Shown here piece by piece: positions 36,441-45,673 of a DNA stretch of 64,000 bases. The position numbers were made by a program, and so were the translations under genes. The stretch spans positions 96,684 through 160,683 of the forward strand of contig NZ_JAJNDA010000014.1 of NCBI RefSeq assembly GCF_021026295.1. Reading direction: 5' to 3'. Under the pieces are notes generated by a model. It saw only the letters and a program-made list of their open reading frames with translations, made no database searches and was not told the DNA's origin. The DNA comes from Actinomycetospora soli. Its GTDB lineage: Bacteria > Actinomycetota > Actinomycetes > Mycobacteriales > Pseudonocardiaceae. Position 1 is the first letter of the stretch; each line of letters starts with the position of its first letter.

Positions 36441-37055
36441 ATGGCGGAGTACTCCCTGCCCGACCTGCCCTACGACTACGGCGCTCTCGAGCCCCACATC
36501 TCGGGCAAGATCATGGAGCTGCACCACGACAAGCACCACAACACCTACGTCACCGGTCTGAACACCGCGATCGACGCCCTCGCCGAGGCCCGCGAGAAGG
36601 ACACGATCGGGACGACGGCGCTGCTGTGGGAGAAGAACCTCGCCTTCAACTACGGCGGGCACATCAACCACACCGTGTTCTGGCAGAACCTCTCCCCGGA
36701 CGGCGGCGACAAGCCCACCGGTGAGCTCGCGTCGGCGATCGACCGCGACTTCGGCTCCTTCGAGCTGTTCCAGAAGCACTTCACGTCGGTCGCGACGACG
36801 ATCCAGGGCTCCGGCTGGTCGATCCTCGGGTTCGACACCCTCGCCCAGAAGCTGCGCATCTTCCAGCTCTACGACCAGCAGGCGAACGTGCCGCTCGGGA
36901 TCATCCCCGTGGTCATGCTCGACATGTGGGAGCACGCCTTCTACCTGGACTACCTCAACGTGAAGCCGGACTACGTGAAGGCCTGGTGGAACGTCGTGAA
37001 CTGGGCCGACGCCGCCAAGCGCTTCGAGTCGGCGCAGGGCACCCAGCTCGTCTGA
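36441..37055 (+). CDS. Superoxide dismutase, Fe/Mn family
   Basis: The 204-aa enzyme has metal ligands His28 (ELHHDKHH), His77 (GGHINH), and the Asp and His of [14 protein letters not shown] supplies the outer-sphere Gln position typical of Mn-type enzymes, but metal use cannot be settled by eye. It dismutates superoxide in the cytoplasm. GAGGAG lies upstream and a strong terminator downstream, so it is monocistronic. Confidence 0.95.
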   Translation: MAEYSLPDLPYDYGALEPHISGKIMELHHDKHHNTYVTGLNTAIDALAEAREKDTIGTTALLWEKNLAFNYGGHINHTVFWQNLSPDGGDKPTGELASAIDRDFGSFELFQKHFTSVATTIQGSGWSILGFDTLAQKLRIFQLYDQQANVPLGIIPVVMLDMWEHAFYLDYLNVKPDYVKAWWNVVNWADAAKRFESAQGTQLV

Positions 37056-37104
37056 CCCCCCGACCCGCGGTGGTCGTTCCGACCAATTCGATCCACCGCG
37101 CCGG

Positions 37105-37139
37105 CGACGGCCCCCGTGGGACTCCCGCGGGGGCCGTCG
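37105..37139 (+). terminator. Terminator after the sod gene
   Basis: A 16-bp stem with one G-U pair (CGACGGCCCCCG..CGGGGGCCGTCG) and a 3-nt loop lies 50 bp after the stop codon. Confidence 0.8.
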
Positions 37140-37212
37140 TGCGTCTAGCGCAGCACGCATGCAGAAGCTAGATCTTGTTCCTGCCACGAAGTGGTGATTA
37201 CTGTCCCGCCCC

Positions 37213-38802
37213 GTGATCGCCGCCCGTTTCGTCCCGGTCGTCCTCGCGGCCGCGCTGGCCCTGCTGGTCGGCGCCTGCGCCGCGCCGACGTCCGGCCCCG
37301 CCGCCGATCCCACCAGCATGGTGCTGGCCGACGGCTACGAGCCCGACGACCTCAACCCGCTGATGGGCTACGGCGAGGAGGGCGCGTCGAAGATCTACGA
37401 CGGGCTGACCGCGCTGGACGCGCAGCGGCAGCCGCAGCCCGCGCTGGCCGCGGGCGCGCCCGTCGCCGCCCCCGACGGCCTGTCGTGGACCGTGCCGCTG
37501 CGCCAGGGCGTGACGTTCCACGACGGCACCGCGTTCGACGCCGCCGACGTCGTGGCCACGTACCGGGCCGTGCTCGACCCGGCCAAGGCCGCCACCGTCG
37601 CCTCCGGTCTCTCGATGGTGCGCGACGTGGTCGCCGTCGACCCCGGCACCGTCCGGTTCGACCTCGTCCGGCCGTTCCTGCTCTTCCCGGGACGGCTCAC
37701 GCTGCCGATCGTCCCGTCGGAGGCGGTGGCCGCCCCCGGCCCGGCGTCGGACATGCCGCTGGGCACGAAGCCGGTCGGCACCGGGCCGTACCGGCTGGTC
37801 GAGTGGCGCCAGGGGTCGTCGATGGTCCTCGAGGCGAACCCGACCCACCACGGCGGCACACCCGCCGTCCGGCGGATCACCATCGTCTTCGCGACCGACG
37901 ACAACACCCGCGCGCAGCGGGTCGCGGCCGGCGAGTTCGACGGCACCGTGCTCCCCCCCGCGCTCGCGCGCGGCATCGCCGGCCAGGCGCAGGGCATGGT
38001 GCTGCGCGAGCACAGCAGTGCGGACTACCGCACGATCACGATGCCGTTCGCGAACCCGGTGACGGCCGACCCGGCGATCCGCCAGGCGCTCAACCGCGCC
38101 GTGAACCGCCAGGGGATGATCGACGCGCTCCTGGCCGGGCAGGGCACGCCCGCGAGCACGCCGATCCCGCCGGTGCTGCCGGAGGAGGTCGAGCCGGCGG
38201 CCCAGTTCCCGTTCGATCCCGCGGCCGCGAACGCGGTGCTCGACGCGGCCGGGTGGGTGCGCGGAGCCGACGGCGTCCGGGTCCGTGGTGCGCAGCCGGC
38301 CCGCTTCACGCTCATGTACAACCCGGCCGACACGGTCCGGCGTGACCTCGCGCAGGCGTTCGCCTCCGACGCGCGGGCGATCGGCGTCGACGTCCGGCTG
38401 GAGGGGCTGGGCTGGGACGCGATCGAGCCGCGGATGGGCACCGACGCCGTCGTCCTCGGCGGGGGCAACCCGTTCGACACGGCCTTCAAGTCCTGGCAGC
38501 TCCTCGCCTCCGCGAACGCCGCCGACGGCTTCAACAACCCGGGGTCGTACCGCAACGCCGCGGTCGACCAGGCGCTCGGCGCCGCGCTCGCCGCGCCCGA
38601 CCGGGCGACGCGCGCCGCGGAGCTGCGCCGCTTCCAGCTCGCCTACGCGGCCGACCCGGGAATGGTGTTCCTGACCTTCCTCGGCCACAGCTACCTGACC
38701 CGGGACCGCTTCGACGGCTACCGGCCCGTCGTCGAGCCGCACACCCACGGCACGACGTGGGGCCCGTGGTGGAACGTCGAGCGCTGGACCCCGCGCACGT
38801 GA
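37213..38802 (+). CDS. ABC importer solute-binding lipoprotein (family 5)
   Basis: The 529-aa protein has a signal sequence with lipobox LVGAC and a family-5 fold: LSWTVPLRQGVTFHDGTAF near residue 95, GTGPYRLVEW near 195. Ligand (peptide, nickel complex or other) is not readable. GTG 37213 has no strong ribosome site. It is the first of five genes joined by 4-8 bp overlaps, a complete importer. Confidence 0.9.
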   Translation: MIAARFVPVVLAAALALLVGACAAPTSGPAADPTSMVLADGYEPDDLNPLMGYGEEGASKIYDGLTALDAQRQPQPALAAGAPVAAPDGLSWTVPLRQGVTFHDGTAFDAADVVATYRAVLDPAKAATVASGLSMVRDVVAVDPGTVRFDLVRPFLLFPGRLTLPIVPSEAVAAPGPASDMPLGTKPVGTGPYRLVEWRQGSSMVLEANPTHHGGTPAVRRITIVFATDDNTRAQRVAAGEFDGTVLPPALARGIAGQAQGMVLREHSSADYRTITMPFANPVTADPAIRQALNRAVNRQGMIDALLAGQGTPASTPIPPVLPEEVEPAAQFPFDPAAANAVLDAAGWVRGADGVRVRGAQPARFTLMYNPADTVRRDLAQAFASDARAIGVDVRLEGLGWDAIEPRMGTDAVVLGGGNPFDTAFKSWQLLASANAADGFNNPGSYRNAAVDQALGAALAAPDRATRAAELRRFQLAYAADPGMVFLTFLGHSYLTRDRFDGYRPVVEPHTHGTTWGPWWNVERWTPRT

Positions 38803-39803
38803 CCACCCTGACGACGCCTGCCCGCCGCCGGGGTCGCGAGATCGGCATCCTGGTGGCCTGGCGGCTCGGGGTGGCGGTGCCCGTGGTGGCCGTGGTGGCC
38901 ACCGGGGTGTTCCTGCTCGCCGCCTGGTCGCCCTTCGACCCGATCTACCAGTACTTCGGCGCGGGCGTGTTCTCCGCGAGCGACGCCACGATCGCGAACG
39001 CCCGCGAGCAGCTCGGGCTGGACGACTCGGTGTGGAGCCAGCTGGGCCGGTGGTCGGGCGGCGTGTTCTCCGGCGAGCTCGGGCAGAGCCTGTCGTTCCG
39101 CCAGCCGGTGTCGACGGTGATCGCCCAACGGCTGCCGTGGACGCTGCTGCTGGTGACGCTGGGCCTCGTCGTGGCCGTCGTGCTCTCCCTGGTCGCCGGG
39201 GTGATCGCAGCGTGGCGCCAGGGCGGCTGGGTCGACCGGCTGGTCACCGCGGTCGGCCACACCCTGGAGGGGCTGCCGCCGTTCGTGCTCGCACTGGGGG
39301 CGATCGCGGTGTTCGCCGTCGCGTGGCCGGTGCTGCCGGTCGCGGGGCTCACCGACGCGGGGGCGGCCCCGACAGTCGACCAGGTGACCCGTCACCTGGT
39401 GCTGCCGGCCGTCGTCCTCGGTGTCTCGCAGACCCCCTGGCTCGTGCTGCACGTGCGGTCGTCGCTGCTCGGCGCGCTCGACGAGGACCACGTCACCGGG
39501 GCCCGGTCCCGTGGGCTGCCCGAGCGGGTCGTGGTGCTGCGCCACGCGCTGCCGACCGCGCTGCTGCCGTTCGTGACGGTGCTGGGCAACCGGCTCCCCG
39601 AACTGGTCACCGGCGCGGTGCTCGTCGAGACGGTCTTCTCCTGGCCCGGGATCGCGGCGGCCGTGGTGACCGCCGCGCTCTCGGTCGACTTCCCGCTGCT
39701 CGCGGCCCTGACCCTGTTGACGACGGCCGCCGTGCTCGCGGGTGCGCTGCTGGCCGACGTCGCCGTGCTCCTGCTGGACCCGCGGGTGAGCGCCGATGGC
39801 TGA
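38799..39803 (+). CDS. ABC importer permease, DppB/NikB type
   Basis: The 334-aa protein has six helices, the conserved ANAREQLGLDDSVWSQ region near residue 65 and the EAA loop (GARSRGLPERVVVLRHALP). GTGA overlap with the binding-protein gene. Confidence 0.9.
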   Translation: MTTLTTPARRRGREIGILVAWRLGVAVPVVAVVATGVFLLAAWSPFDPIYQYFGAGVFSASDATIANAREQLGLDDSVWSQLGRWSGGVFSGELGQSLSFRQPVSTVIAQRLPWTLLLVTLGLVVAVVLSLVAGVIAAWRQGGWVDRLVTAVGHTLEGLPPFVLALGAIAVFAVAWPVLPVAGLTDAGAAPTVDQVTRHLVLPAVVLGVSQTPWLVLHVRSSLLGALDEDHVTGARSRGLPERVVVLRHALPTALLPFVTVLGNRLPELVTGAVLVETVFSWPGIAAAVVTAALSVDFPLLAALTLLTTAAVLAGALLADVAVLLLDPRVSADG

Positions 39804-40719
39804 GCTCGATCTCCGTCGACCCGCCGTCCGGCCCGGAGAGCCGTGGCGACCGGCCGGACGCCGACGCCCCGGGACGCTGCGGGCCCGGCGGACCTGGGCC
39901 GGGCGCGGCCGGCTGACGGCCGGGCTCGTCGGGCTCGGCCTGCTCGTCGCGGGGGCCGTCCTCATCCCGTGGCTCGGCGGGCTCGACCAGGGCGCGGTGG
40001 ACTACACGGCGGTCCGGCAGCCGCCGTCGCTCGCGCACCCGTTCGGCACCGACGCCGTCGGTCGCGACCTGTTCCTGCGCTCCTTCGCGGGGCTCGGGGT
40101 CTCGCTGACCGTCGCGGCGTCCTGCGCGGTGATCTCGACCGTGATCGGCACGCTCTACGGGGCGCTGTCCGGTCTGCTCGGCGGCTGGCCGGATCGCATC
40201 CTCATGCGCGCCGTCGACGGGGTGAACGCCGTGCCGCACCTGCTGCTCGGCATCGTCATCGTGGCGCTCTACCGCGGCAGCGTGCTCGCGGTGATCGCGT
40301 CGATCGGGCTGACCCACTGGACCACGGTCGCGCGGGTGGTGCGCTCCGAGGTCCTCTCGCTGCGCGGTCGGCCCTTCGTCGACGCCGCGATCAGCGGTGG
40401 GGCGACCCGTCGGCGGGTCCTCGGTCGCCACCTGCTCCCGGCGGTGGTCCCGCCCGCCGTGCTCTCCAGCGTGCTGATCCTGCCGCACGCGGTGTGGCAC
40501 GAGACGGCGCTCTCGTTCCTCGGCCTGGGGCTCCCGCCGCACCTGGCGAGCCTGGGCAACATCCTCGCGGAAGGACGGCAGGCGGTGCTGCTCGGCAGCT
40601 GGTGGATCGTCGTGTTCCCGTCGGCGCTCCTGGCGGCGACGACGCTCGCGGTCGCGGGGATCGCGGCCTGGTGGCGGGACCGCGCCCGGCCGCGACGACG
40701 CTCGGAGCTGGCGCTGTGA
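39796..40719 (+). CDS. ABC importer permease, DppC/NikC type
   Basis: The 307-aa protein has an Arg/Pro-rich cytoplasmic N-terminus, the PFGTDAVGRDLFLRSFAG signature near residue 80, an EAA loop (ISGGATRRRVLGRHLLP) and SFLGLGLPPHLASLGNIL. It overlaps its upstream partner by 8 bp and the next gene by 4. Confidence 0.9.
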   Translation: MAELDLRRPAVRPGEPWRPAGRRRPGTLRARRTWAGRGRLTAGLVGLGLLVAGAVLIPWLGGLDQGAVDYTAVRQPPSLAHPFGTDAVGRDLFLRSFAGLGVSLTVAASCAVISTVIGTLYGALSGLLGGWPDRILMRAVDGVNAVPHLLLGIVIVALYRGSVLAVIASIGLTHWTTVARVVRSEVLSLRGRPFVDAAISGGATRRRVLGRHLLPAVVPPAVLSSVLILPHAVWHETALSFLGLGLPPHLASLGNILAEGRQAVLLGSWWIVVFPSALLAATTLAVAGIAAWWRDRARPRRRSELAL

Positions 40720-41648
40720 GCGCCGCCCTGGAGGTCACGGGGCTCGACGTCCGCTTCCGGCTGCGGGGCGGTCGGACGGTGCGGGCCGCGAGCGAGGTCG
40801 ACCTCACCCTGGCCCGTGGCCGGCTGCTCGCGCTGGTGGGGGAGTCGGGGTGCGGCAAGTCGGTGCTCACCGAGGCGCTGACCGGCCTCCTGCCGGGCAA
40901 CGCCGAGACCCGGGGCCGCGCGGTCCTGCACCCGGGGCCCGACCTGCTCACCGCGCCCGAGGCGGTGCTGCGGGACGAGGTGCGGGGCCGGCGGATCGGC
41001 CTGGTGGGCCAGTCGGCGGGCACCTTCCTCACCCCGACCCGCACCGTCGGCGCCCAGCTGCGCGAGGCGGTACGCCACCTGGGCGGCACCGCGTCGGTCG
41101 CCGAGCTCGCCGACCGGGCGGGCCTGCCCGGCGCCGCACTCGAGCTCTACCCGCACGAGCTCTCCGGCGGCACCGCACAGCGGGCGGGCCTGGCCGGGGC
41201 GCTCGCCGGCGACCCCGACGTGCTCCTCGCCGACGAGCCCACGGCGGGGCTCGACCGGCCGCTCGTGGAGCACACGACCGACCTGCTCGTCGCCCTCGCC
41301 CGGTCCGGCGTGGCGGTCCTGCTCATCACCCACGACCTCCGGGCCGTCCAGCGGCTCGCCGACGAGGGACCGGTCGACCTCGCCGTGATGTACGCGAGCC
41401 GGATCGTCGAGACCGGGCCCGCCGCCGCGGTGTTCGCGCGGCCGTGGCACCCGTACACCGCCGGGCTGGTCGACGCGCTGCCCGGCGAGCGCTTCGCGCC
41501 GATCCCGGGGCACCCGCCGGAGCTGACCGACCTGCCGTCGGGGTGTCCGTTCCGGCCCCGGTGCGGCCGTGCCGACTGCTCCGACGACCCGGACCTGGTC
41601 GCCCACGGCGACCGCGCCGTCGCCTGTGCCCCGGCGGAGGCGTCGTGA
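40716..41648 (+). CDS. ABC importer ATPase, DppD/NikD type
   Basis: The 310-aa ATPase has Walker A GESGCGKS near residue 42, signature LSGGTAQR near 150 (Thr replaces the usual Met/Gln), Walker B VLLADEPTAGLD, and the C-terminal Cys-containing oligopeptide-transporter extension (CPFRPRCGRADC). It energises the adjacent permeases. Confidence 0.92.
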   Translation: MSAALEVTGLDVRFRLRGGRTVRAASEVDLTLARGRLLALVGESGCGKSVLTEALTGLLPGNAETRGRAVLHPGPDLLTAPEAVLRDEVRGRRIGLVGQSAGTFLTPTRTVGAQLREAVRHLGGTASVAELADRAGLPGAALELYPHELSGGTAQRAGLAGALAGDPDVLLADEPTAGLDRPLVEHTTDLLVALARSGVAVLLITHDLRAVQRLADEGPVDLAVMYASRIVETGPAAAVFARPWHPYTAGLVDALPGERFAPIPGHPPELTDLPSGCPFRPRCGRADCSDDPDLVAHGDRAVACAPAEAS

Positions 41649-42295
41649 GCCTCGTCGGGGAGGGCCTGGTCGGCGGGTGGCGGCGGGGACACGCCGTGGT
41701 CGACGGGCTGACCGTGCGCGTCGAACCCGGGCGGGTGCTCGGCGTGGCCGGGCCGAGCGGGTGCGGGAAGTCGACGCTGGTGCGGATGCTCGCGCTGCTG
41801 CACGACCCGTGGCGCGGGGTCGTGTCGGTCGACGGCACCGCGGTGCCGCGGACCCGCTACCGGGCGCCCGCCGCGCTGCGCCGCCGGATCGGCGTGGTCT
41901 TCCAGGCGCCGCGGGCCGCGGCCGACCCGCGGCTGACCCTCGAGCAGGTGCTCACCGAGCCGCTGCGCGCGGGCGGCGAGCGGGACCGGACGGTGCTCGC
42001 CGCCCGGGCGGAGGAGCTGTGCGACCGGGTCGGGCTGACGCGCGACCTGCGCTCGCGGCGCCCGCACGAGGTCTCCGACGGCCAGCTCCAGCGGGCCTGC
42101 CTGGCCCGCGCCCTCGCCGGCGGACCCGACTACCTGCTCTGCGACGAGATGACCGCGATGCTCGACGCGTCGACCACCGCCGCCCTCGTGGCGGTGCTCG
42201 GCGCGGAGGTGGGACGGGGCCTCGGTGTGCTCACGGTCTCGCACGACGAACCGCTGCTCGCGGCCTGGGCGGACGAGGTCCTGCGCCCCTGGTGA
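41645..42295 (+). CDS. ABC importer ATPase, DppF/NikE type
   Basis: The 216-aa ATPase has Walker A GPSGCGKST, Q-loop VFQAPRAAADP, signature VSDGQLQRACLARAL (non-canonical SDGQ) and Walker B YLLCDEMTAMLD. It is short and lacks the C-terminal extension of its partner, as NikE-like subunits often do. Confidence 0.9.
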   Translation: MSLVGEGLVGGWRRGHAVVDGLTVRVEPGRVLGVAGPSGCGKSTLVRMLALLHDPWRGVVSVDGTAVPRTRYRAPAALRRRIGVVFQAPRAAADPRLTLEQVLTEPLRAGGERDRTVLAARAEELCDRVGLTRDLRSRRPHEVSDGQLQRACLARALAGGPDYLLCDEMTAMLDASTTAALVAVLGAEVGRGLGVLTVSHDEPLLAAWADEVLRPW

Positions 42296-42361
42296 GCCCG
42301 GATGATTGCCCGCCATGCCACGGGGGACCCGGGATGGGACAGTGGACATGGAGGTGGTGGC

Positions 42362-42784
42362 GTGAAGCGGCGTCACGACGACGAGCCGGTGCTGATCACC
42401 GAGGCCGCCGTCTCGTTCGAGGACGAGTTCGCAGCGCGCAAGAAGCGGTACTCGCTGATCATGGCGTTCCGCATCCCGTGCCTCGTGCTCGCCGGCATCT
42501 TCGGCATCGGGTTCAACTGGCCCTGGGTGGCGGTCGCCTTCATCGTGCTGTCGGTGCCCCTGCCGTGGGTCGCCGTGCTGATCGCGAACGACCGTCCGCC
42601 GAAGAAGTCGCAGAAGGTCAACCGCTACCGGTCCGACCGGACGGCGCTGCCGAAGGTCAGCGAGGCCCGGATCATCGAGGCCGCCGAGGCGCTCGACGCG
42701 CGGGCCCACCGCACCGACGGTCCGCGCCAGGCGCAGCAGGACGGCCCCGACCACGCCCCACCGCGGACCGGGACCGACGGCTGA
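42362..42784 (+). CDS. DUF3099 membrane protein
   Basis: The 140-aa protein has the DUF3099 N-terminal pattern (VLITEAAVSFEDEFAARKKRY), two hydrophobic helices, and a charged cytoplasmic tail. GGAGG lies 8 bp before GTG 42362. Function is unknown; it is common in actinobacteria near the DUF3039 gene that follows. Confidence 0.85.
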   Translation: MKRRHDDEPVLITEAAVSFEDEFAARKKRYSLIMAFRIPCLVLAGIFGIGFNWPWVAVAFIVLSVPLPWVAVLIANDRPPKKSQKVNRYRSDRTALPKVSEARIIEAAEALDARAHRTDGPRQAQQDGPDHAPPRTGTDG

Positions 42785-42815
42785 CGGGTCCCGGCCCCTG
42801 GGTCACAATGGAGCC

Positions 42816-43067
42816 ATGAGCCAGACCGCGGTCCTCCCCGACGTCCGCCCGGACGCCACGGATCGGACGAACGACGACGATCCGAAGATGTTCCACTACG
42901 TCCGCAAGGACAAGGTGGCCGAGAGCGCCGTCATGGGGAACATGGTCGTGGCGCTGTGCGGGGAGACCTTCCCGGTCACGCGCTCGCCGAAGCCCGGCTC
43001 GCCGGTCTGCCCGGCGTGCAAGGAGATCTTCAACAAGCTGCCGCGTGGCGGCGGGGACGACGAGTAG
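42816..43067 (+). CDS. DUF3039 small zinc-ribbon-like protein
   Basis: The 83-aa protein has an actinobacterial DUF3039 core (KMFHYVRKDKVAESAVMG) with cysteines in ALCGE and VCPACK that may bind zinc. It is next to a helicase gene, a recurrent pairing in actinobacteria, but no function is established. Confidence 0.88.
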   Translation: MSQTAVLPDVRPDATDRTNDDDPKMFHYVRKDKVAESAVMGNMVVALCGETFPVTRSPKPGSPVCPACKEIFNKLPRGGGDDE

Positions 43068-43139
43068 GTCACCGTCCCCCGAGGGCCTCCCACCGACGGA
43101 GGCCGGTGCCGTCCTGCCCACCAGCTCCCCGGAGGGTCC

Positions 43140-44915
43140 TTGACCACGCGCGCGCCCGGACGTCCCGGCTCGACGACCGCCACGGACACGCCCTCGGCCC
43201 CGCCCCTGCGGCAGTGGCAGCGACGGGCCCTGACCCGCTACCTCGCGGAGCGCCCGAAGGACTTCCTCGCGGTCGCGACGCCGGGCGCGGGGAAGACGAC
43301 GTTCGCGCTGCGGGTCGCGGCCGAGCTCCTGGGCGACCGCACGGTCGACACGGTGACGATCGTCTGCCCGACCGAGCACCTCAAGCACCAGTGGGCGGGC
43401 GCCGCGACGCGCGCCGGGATCGCGATCGACCCGGAGTACTCGAACTCGGTCGGGAAGCTCTCGGCGGACTTCCACGGCGTCGCCGTCACGTACGCGCAGG
43501 TCGCGGCGCACCCGATGCTGCACATGAACCGCACCGAGTCGCGGCGCACGCTGGTGATCTTCGACGAGATCCACCACGCCGGGGACGCGAAGTCCTGGGG
43601 CGAGGCCACCCGGGAGGCCTTCGGCGGTGCGACGCGCCGGCTCGCCCTCACCGGGACGCCGTTCCGCTCCGACGACAGCCCGATCCCGTTCATCACCTAC
43701 GAGCCCGACTCCGCCGGCGCCCTGCGCTCGAAGGCCGACCACTCCTACGGCTACTCCGACGCGCTCGCCGACGGCGTCGTGCGGCCCGTGGTGTTCCTGG
43801 CCTACTCCGGGCAGGCCTCGTGGCGCACGAGCGCCGGGGAGGAGATGACGGCCCGGCTCGGGGAACCGCTCACCGCCGAGCAGACGTCGCGGGCCTGGAA
43901 GACGGCGCTCGACCCCAAGGGCGACTGGATGCCCGCGGTGCTCCAGGCCGCCGACACCCGCCTCACGCAGCTCCGGCAGGGCGGCATGCCCGACGCCGGG
44001 GGCCTCGTCATCGCGACCGACCACACCACCGCCAAGGCCTACGCGAAGATCCTCGGCCGGCTCTCCGGCGAGGAGCCCGTCGTCGTGCTCTCCGACGACC
44101 CCAAGGCCTCCGGGCGGATCGCGACCTTCTCCGCGTCGAACGACCGCTGGCTCGTGGCCGTCCGCATGGTCAGCGAGGGCGTCGACGTCCCGCGCCTCGC
44201 CGTCGGGGTCTACGCCACGAGCGCCTCGACGCCGCTGTTCTTCGCCCAGGCGGTCGGCCGCTTCGTGCGGTCGCGGCGCTCGGGGGAGACGGCGTCGGTC
44301 TTCCTGCCCAGCGTGCCGACCCTGCTGGGGCTGGCGAGCGAGCTCGAACTGCAGCGCGACCACGTGCTCGGCGAGCCGCACCGGCCGAAGGAGGGGCTCG
44401 ACGACGAGCTCCTCGAGCAGGCGAACCGCACCGAGGACGAGCCGGGCGAGCAGGAGAAGAGCTTCGAGGCGCTCTCGGCCGAGGCGGAGCTCGACCAGCT
44501 GATCTACGACGGGGCCTCGTTCGGGACGGCGGCGGGCGCCGGCAGCGACGAGGAGCAGGACTACCTTGGGCTGCCGGGCCTGCTCGACCCCGACCAGGTG
44601 CGGGCGCTGCTGCGCAAGCGGCAGAGCGACCAGCTCGACGAGGAGGCGCGGCGGACCCGGGAGGCCCCACCGGAGCCGGCCGCCCCGCCGCCCGCGCGAC
44701 TGAAGCCGTCCGCGGCGGAGAAGCTCAAGGAGCTGCGCCGCGAGCTCAACACGCTCGTCGCCGCGCACCACCACCGCACCGGGCAGCCGCACGGCGTGAT
44801 CCACGGCGACCTGCGCAAGGCGTGCGGTGGACCGGCGACCCCGGTCGCGACGGCGGAGCAGATCGAGGAGCGCATCACGACCCTGCGGTCGTGGCGGTCG
44901 CAGCCGGGGCGCTGA
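43140..44915 (+). CDS. Superfamily 2 DEAD/DEAH-like helicase
   Basis: The 591-aa protein has helicase motif I TPGAGKTT near residue 48, motif II DEIHH near 140, motif III LTGTPFR, and motif VI AVGRFVRSRR near 375. The last 150 residues are acidic and coiled. It may unwind or translocate on DNA or RNA; the substrate is unknown. GGAGGG lies 3 bp before TTG 43140, an unusual start codon. Confidence 0.88.
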   Translation: MTTRAPGRPGSTTATDTPSAPPLRQWQRRALTRYLAERPKDFLAVATPGAGKTTFALRVAAELLGDRTVDTVTIVCPTEHLKHQWAGAATRAGIAIDPEYSNSVGKLSADFHGVAVTYAQVAAHPMLHMNRTESRRTLVIFDEIHHAGDAKSWGEATREAFGGATRRLALTGTPFRSDDSPIPFITYEPDSAGALRSKADHSYGYSDALADGVVRPVVFLAYSGQASWRTSAGEEMTARLGEPLTAEQTSRAWKTALDPKGDWMPAVLQAADTRLTQLRQGGMPDAGGLVIATDHTTAKAYAKILGRLSGEEPVVVLSDDPKASGRIATFSASNDRWLVAVRMVSEGVDVPRLAVGVYATSASTPLFFAQAVGRFVRSRRSGETASVFLPSVPTLLGLASELELQRDHVLGEPHRPKEGLDDELLEQANRTEDEPGEQEKSFEALSAEAELDQLIYDGASFGTAAGAGSDEEQDYLGLPGLLDPDQVRALLRKRQSDQLDEEARRTREAPPEPAAPPPARLKPSAAEKLKELRRELNTLVAAHHHRTGQPHGVIHGDLRKACGGPATPVATAEQIEERITTLRSWRSQPGR

Positions 44916-45293
44916 CCGTCGGTCAGTGCTGTGTCCGACATCACACTGTCGAGTGACGTGTGCCGACCGTGGCGATCACGTCGCGAAACGTGGCCGTCAT
45001 GGGCGACACGTGCTCGTCACGCACCGTCGCGACGGCCCCGCCCGGCCGACGACCGCCCCCGGACCCCGGGTCACGCCACGGGGTGAGGGCGCGAACCACC
45101 CGTCCGTGCGCGTCATCGCGCGCGCCCGCGCGTGTCGCCGCGGGCCGGCGGACACGGCCCGACAGCGACCCGCCGTCGGGACGGGCGGACGGGCCCGGAC
45201 ACGACGACGGCGGGCGGGGACCGTCCTGGTCCCCGCCCGCCGTGGTCTCGAGCCTTCTGGCGGCGATCGGCGTCGCCGCAGGTCAGCGGGCCG
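44916..45293. other. 378-bp gene-free stretch
   Basis: It holds a short palindrome CTGACC-gtc-GGTCAG at the helicase stop (44912-44926) and the terminator at 45207-45243. I see no coding frame with normal amino-acid composition and no RNA gene. Confidence 0.5.
45207..45243. terminator. Bidirectional terminator between helicase and zinc-ribbon genes
   Basis: A perfect 16-bp stem (ACGGCGGGCGGGGACC with its complement) and 5-nt loop lie about 50 bp from the minus-strand gene stop at 45294. Confidence 0.8.
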
Positions 45294-45482
45294 TCAGGCC
45301 GACTCCCCGGCCTGCACGTCGATGGAGAGCTCCTTCATCTTCGCCTCGTGCGTGCGGGCGTGGTGCCCGCAGAAGAGGAGTTCCCCGCCGGAGGGCAGGA
45401 TGGCGCGGACCTTCGCCGCTGCACCGCAGCGGTCGCAACGGTCCGAGGCGGTGAGTTCTGGCCGGGTCAGGGTTCCGGGCAT
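45294..45482 (-). CDS. DUF7455-like small zinc-ribbon protein
   Basis: The 62-aa protein has two CxxC/CxxH pairs (CDRCGAAA and FCGHHARTH) that should bind one zinc ion. Proteins of this kind are conserved in actinobacteria. I prefer ATG 45482, 8 bp from GGAGGG, over ATG 45488. Function unknown. Confidence 0.8.
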   Translation of the reverse strand: MPGTLTRPELTASDRCDRCGAAAKVRAILPSGGELLFCGHHARTHEAKMKELSIDVQAGESA

Positions 45483-45673
45483 CGTCATCTCCCTCCGTTC
45501 GGAGACCGGTGTGGGAACCGGTCCCGCAGGCTCCGGCCGAGTGACCGTCGCCCCTCCACTGTGTCAGACCGGAGCGACGACCGCTCGTGTTCACACGCTG
45601 CTTTGTCCTCGGTCACGTACCGCTCATCGACGGATTGCGACCGTTGTTATCCGGGAAGGGGTCGGACCACACG

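Noticed and set aside
37213..42295. Naming the five-gene importer nikABCDE
   Set aside because: The family includes peptide, nickel and opine importers. No ligand-specific residue or nickel-responsive site is seen before it, so no symbols were given.
43084..43104. GGCCTCC-N7-GGAGGCC hairpin before the helicase gene as an attenuator
   Set aside because: Seven base pairs with a 7-nt loop and no alternative fold that I can see; expected by chance in such GC-rich DNA.
44912..44926. CTGACC-gtc-GGTCAG as the helicase terminator
   Set aside because: The stem is only 6 bp and overlaps the stop codon. The 16-bp stem at 45207-45243 is a far better terminator.
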